Shown: piece by piece, positions 61,369 to 64,000 of the stretch
How positions within the stretch are numbered: position 1 is the first letter of the stretch
Layout of the letters: every line of letters begins with the position of its first letter
Origin: Bacteroidia bacterium 43-41
GTDB lineage: Bacteria; Bacteroidota; Bacteroidia; Bacteroidales; Dysgonomonadaceae
NCBI GenBank assembly: GCA_001898165.1
Contig: MKTD01000050.1
Location: 1 to 64,000, forward strand
DNA: 64,000 nt
Direction: 5' to 3'
Position numbers and translations under genes: made by a program
Notes under the pieces: model-generated
Database searches by the model: none
Seen by the model: the letters and a program-made list of their open reading frames with translations, nothing else
What the model was told of the DNA's origin: nothing

Positions 61369-64000
61369 ATGGAAAAAAAGAGAGTTTACACCTTTGGCAA
61401 CGGACTGGCCGAGGGCCGTGCGGATATGAAGAATCTGCTGGGTGGAAAAGGCGCTAATCTTGCTGAGATGAACCTGATTGGTGTTCCCGTCCCTCCGGGA
61501 TTTACCATTACAACCGAAGTGTGTACCGAATACAACCAGCTTGGCAGGGATTATGTGGTAGATGTGTTGAAGCCAGATGTGGAAAAAGCTATCGAGAACA
61601 TCGAAAAACTGATGGGATCTAAGTTCGGTGACAGGGAAAACCCTTGTTTGGTTTCTGTGCGTTCCGGCGCCCGCGTTTCCATGCCCGGTATGATGGATAC
61701 GGTTTTGAATCTCGGCTTGAATGACGATGCCGTTGAAGGGATTGCCAGGAAATCAGGCAACGAACGTTTTGCGTGGGACTCTTATCGTCGTTTTATACAG
61801 ATGTATGGCGATGTGGTGTTGGGAATGAAACCGCAAAGCAAGGAGGACATCGACCCGTTCGAAGAGATCATGGAAGAGGTGAAACACGCCAAAAGGGTGG
61901 AGCTCGATAATGATTTAACGGTTGAAGACCTGAAAGAGTTGGTGAAACGCTTTAAGGCTGCCGTGAAAGAACGTACCGGAAGTGATTTTCCCGAAAGCGC
62001 GTGGGAGCAACTATGGGGAGCGGTTTGCGCCGTTTTTGACAGCTGGATGAACGAGCGCGCTATCCTTTACAGGAAAATGAATAATTTCCCCGAAGAGTGG
62101 GGAACCGCCGTTAATGTTCAGGCCATGGTTTACGGGAACATGGGCAAAACATCCGGGACAGGGGTGGCTTTCACCCGCGATGCCGCTACCGGCGAAGATA
62201 TTTTTAACGGGGAGTACCTGATTGACGCACAGGGAGAAGATGTGGTGGCAGGCGTACGTACACCGCAGGAAATAACCCTCGAAGGTTCACGCCGTTGGGC
62301 AAAACTGCAAGGAGTATCGGAAGAGGAACGTGCCGCTAAATTCCCTTCACTCGAAGAGGCCATGCCCGACTGTGCCAAAGAGCTTATCGAAACGCAACAA
62401 AAACTTGAAGACTACTTCAAAGATATGCAAGACCTTGAATTTACCATACAAAACGGTAAGTTATGGTTGTTGCAGACCCGCAGCGGCAAGCGTACCGGGG
62501 CAGCTATGATCAAAATTGCCATCGATATGCTTCATCAGGGGTATATCGACGAAAAAACAGCATTGAAACGCTGTGATCCCGAAAAATTAGATGAACTGCT
62601 ACACCCTGTTTTCGATAAAAAAGCATTGGCTGCAGCTAAACCTGTGACCCACGGGCTTCCCGCATCGCCGGGGGCTGCCGCGGGACAAATTGTCTTCCAT
62701 GCCGACGAAGCCGAAGAGTGGGCAAAAGACGGAAAGAAAGTGATCCTCTGCCGCATTGAGACTTCTCCCGAAGACTTACGCGGTATGGCAACCGCACAGG
62801 GAATCTTAACTGCCCGCGGGGGGATGACCTCACACGCAGCCGTTGTGGCCCGCGGTATGGGGAAATGTTGCGTGTCGGCTGCGAACGGTGTAGTCATCAA
62901 CTACAAGGAAAGAAAAATGACCGTAAACGGAAAAGTGTTCAACGAAGGGGATTGGATTTCATTGGACGGAACAACCGGAAATGTTTACGAAGGCAAGATC
63001 CAGACTCAGGATGCAGAGCTGGGCTCCAATTTTATCGAGTTGATGAAGATCGCCGATAAATATACCCGTATGAACGTAAGGACCAATGCCGACACACCGC
63101 ATGACGCAAAAGTGGCGCGTAATTTCGGAGCCACCGGGATCGGTTTATGCCGTACCGAGCACATGTTCTTCGAGGAAGATAAGATCATACCCATGCGGGA
63201 AATGATTCTGGCCAAAAACGAAGAAGGCCGCCGCAAAGCATTGGAAAAACTGCTGCCGTTACAAAAAAAGGATTTTAAGGGAATTTTTGCGGCAATGGAC
63301 GGATATCCCGTGACCGTTCGTTTGCTGGATCCTCCTTTGCACGAATTTGTTCCTCACGATGAAAAAGGACAAATGGAAATGGCGAGAGTAATGGACATTT
63401 CGTACAGTGATATTCACGAACGTGTGGAGAGCCTGATGGAATCGAATCCGATGCTCGGGCTGCGCGGTTGCCGCCTCGGGAACCTCTATCCCGAAATTAC
63501 TGAAATGCAAACCCGTGCCATCATGGAAGCCGCGCTTGAGTTGAAGAGAGAAGGTATCAAGGCTGTTCCCGAAATTATGGTCCCGCTGACGGGTATCGTG
63601 TATGAGTTCCAGGCTCAGAAAGAGATTATCGAAAGAACCATTCAGCAGGTCTTCAGCGAAAACAGCGATTCTATCGAATACAAGATCGGGACAATGATCG
63701 AAATTCCCCGTGCTGCCCTCACGGCTCACAAGATCGCCAGGGAAGCCGATTTCTTCTCGTTCGGTACAAACGATTTGACGCAGATGACGTTCGGTTACAG
63801 CCGGGATGACGTTGCTAAGTTCTTGCCGTTGTATATCGATAAAGGTATCCTGAAACAAGATCCGTTTGCGGTACTCGATCAGAACGGAGTCGGACAATTG
63901 GTAAGCATGGCCGTACAAAACGGACGTGCCGTGAAACCGACGCTCAAATGTGGTATCTGCGGCGAACACGGCGGTGAACCTTCATCGGTGAAATTCTGTC
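61369..64000 (+). CDS. ppdK: Pyruvate, phosphate dikinase, 3' end outside the window
   Basis: PPDK interconverts pyruvate, ATP and phosphate with PEP, AMP and pyrophosphate, and in anaerobes often runs toward ATP or PEP supply. The gene is missing from the ORF track because it has no stop in the window. It starts with MEKKRVYTFGNGLAEGRADM, and 877 of an expected roughly 905 residues are visible. The nucleotide-binding N-terminal domain has LLGGKGANLAEM, the central domain has the phospho-histidine in GGMTSHAAVVARGMGK (about 484-499), and the PEP-binding barrel ends with the catalytic Cys in CGICGEHGGEP, near the window edge. Confidence 0.96.
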   Translation, partial: MEKKRVYTFGNGLAEGRADMKNLLGGKGANLAEMNLIGVPVPPGFTITTEVCTEYNQLGRDYVVDVLKPDVEKAIENIEKLMGSKFGDRENPCLVSVRSGARVSMPGMMDTVLNLGLNDDAVEGIARKSGNERFAWDSYRRFIQMYGDVVLGMKPQSKEDIDPFEEIMEEVKHAKRVELDNDLTVEDLKELVKRFKAAVKERTGSDFPESAWEQLWGAVCAVFDSWMNERAILYRKMNNFPEEWGTAVNVQAMVYGNMGKTSGTGVAFTRDAATGEDIFNGEYLIDAQGEDVVAGVRTPQEITLEGSRRWAKLQGVSEEERAAKFPSLEEAMPDCAKELIETQQKLEDYFKDMQDLEFTIQNGKLWLLQTRSGKRTGAAMIKIAIDMLHQGYIDEKTALKRCDPEKLDELLHPVFDKKALAAAKPVTHGLPASPGAAAGQIVFHADEAEEWAKDGKKVILCRIETSPEDLRGMATAQGILTARGGMTSHAAVVARGMGKCCVSAANGVVINYKERKMTVNGKVFNEGDWISLDGTTGNVYEGKIQTQDAELGSNFIELMKIADKYTRMNVRTNADTPHDAKVARNFGATGIGLCRTEHMFFEEDKIIPMREMILAKNEEGRRKALEKLLPLQKKDFKGIFAAMDGYPVTVRLLDPPLHEFVPHDEKGQMEMARVMDISYSDIHERVESLMESNPMLGLRGCRLGNLYPEITEMQTRAIMEAALELKREGIKAVPEIMVPLTGIVYEFQAQKEIIERTIQQVFSENSDSIEYKIGTMIEIPRAALTAHKIAREADFFSFGTNDLTQMTFGYSRDDVAKFLPLYIDKGILKQDPFAVLDQNGVGQLVSMAVQNGRAVKPTLKCGICGEHGGEPSSVKFC

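Noticed and set aside
63259-63969. 236-residue minus-strand ORF at the window end
   Set aside because: It is antisense to the conserved PPDK barrel domain, whose motifs are unmistakable.

Overview
The window is chromosomal DNA from a member of the Bacteroidota, most likely order Bacteroidales; a Dysgonomonadaceae-type genus is my guess and not proven. The reasons are Bacteroidota promoters (TTTG, about 20 bases, TAnnTTTG) in front of many genes, AT-rich leaders without strong Shine-Dalgarno sequences, a SusC/SusD pair with its own ECF sigma and anti-sigma factors, GldE, the DUF4296 lipoprotein and a zinc-finger-degenerate DksA-like protein. I see no rRNA, tRNA, CRISPR array, prophage or intact insertion sequence. 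Almost every gene is a core gene.

Layout. 1-1400: an outer-membrane barrel and a small lipoprotein behind a short degenerate 33-base tandem repeat. 1491-6072 (minus): nadB-folP-cdaA-recF-DUF721, tightly packed. 6333-8040: a carboxypeptidase-like regulatory domain protein and rpsO. 8130-15976: the one accessory locus, a nutrient-uptake (PUL-like) unit on the minus strand, ordered sigma factor, FecR anti-sigma, SusC, SusD and a metallophosphoesterase that is broken by a deletion and frameshift. 16040-18929: GNAT, DUF2156 and trpS. 19248-25832: GH20 hexosaminidase, ribosomal L25, pth, an S4 protein, comB, maf and aspartate kinase. 25850-34008: creD, tryptophanase, hflX, a barrel, a TRIC/YicG channel, mnmA and a POT transporter. 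34391-46954: recJ-recQ, a phosphopantetheinyl transferase, gldE, ssb, mutY, HU, a 30-residue ribosomal-type protein absent from the ORF track, RNase G, priA and another barrel. 47206-50699: the three-gene succinate dehydrogenase/fumarate reductase operon. 51035-64000: a lipoprotein phosphatase-fold enzyme, an aminotransferase, peroxiredoxin, guaB, ileS, a dksA-like gene, lspA, a DUF4296 gene and ppdK, which runs off the end.

The genes cluster by theme. RecF, RecJ, RecQ, SSB, PriA and MutY cover recombination repair and replication restart. SdhCAB and PPDK serve fumarate respiration and PEP/pyruvate interconversion, as expected of an anaerobic fermenter. NadB, FolP, aspartate kinase and GuaB are biosynthetic, while tryptophanase and the POT transporter point to peptide and amino-acid use.

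The most interesting signals are non-coding. (1) A plus-strand promoter, about 110 bases and an intrinsic terminator lie exactly antisense to the susC leader, between the anti-sigma gene and susC. This is the position of DonS-type repressor RNAs in Bacteroides. (2) A dispersed palindromic element with TTAGAAA(C/T)TGTTT-type ends occurs at least five times, twice abutting the -7 box of the next gene. (3) A promoter-terminator pair without an ORF lies at 8129-8255. (4) The RNase G gene has a multi-hairpin leader. I found no clear multi-gene defence or otherwise undescribed protein system.
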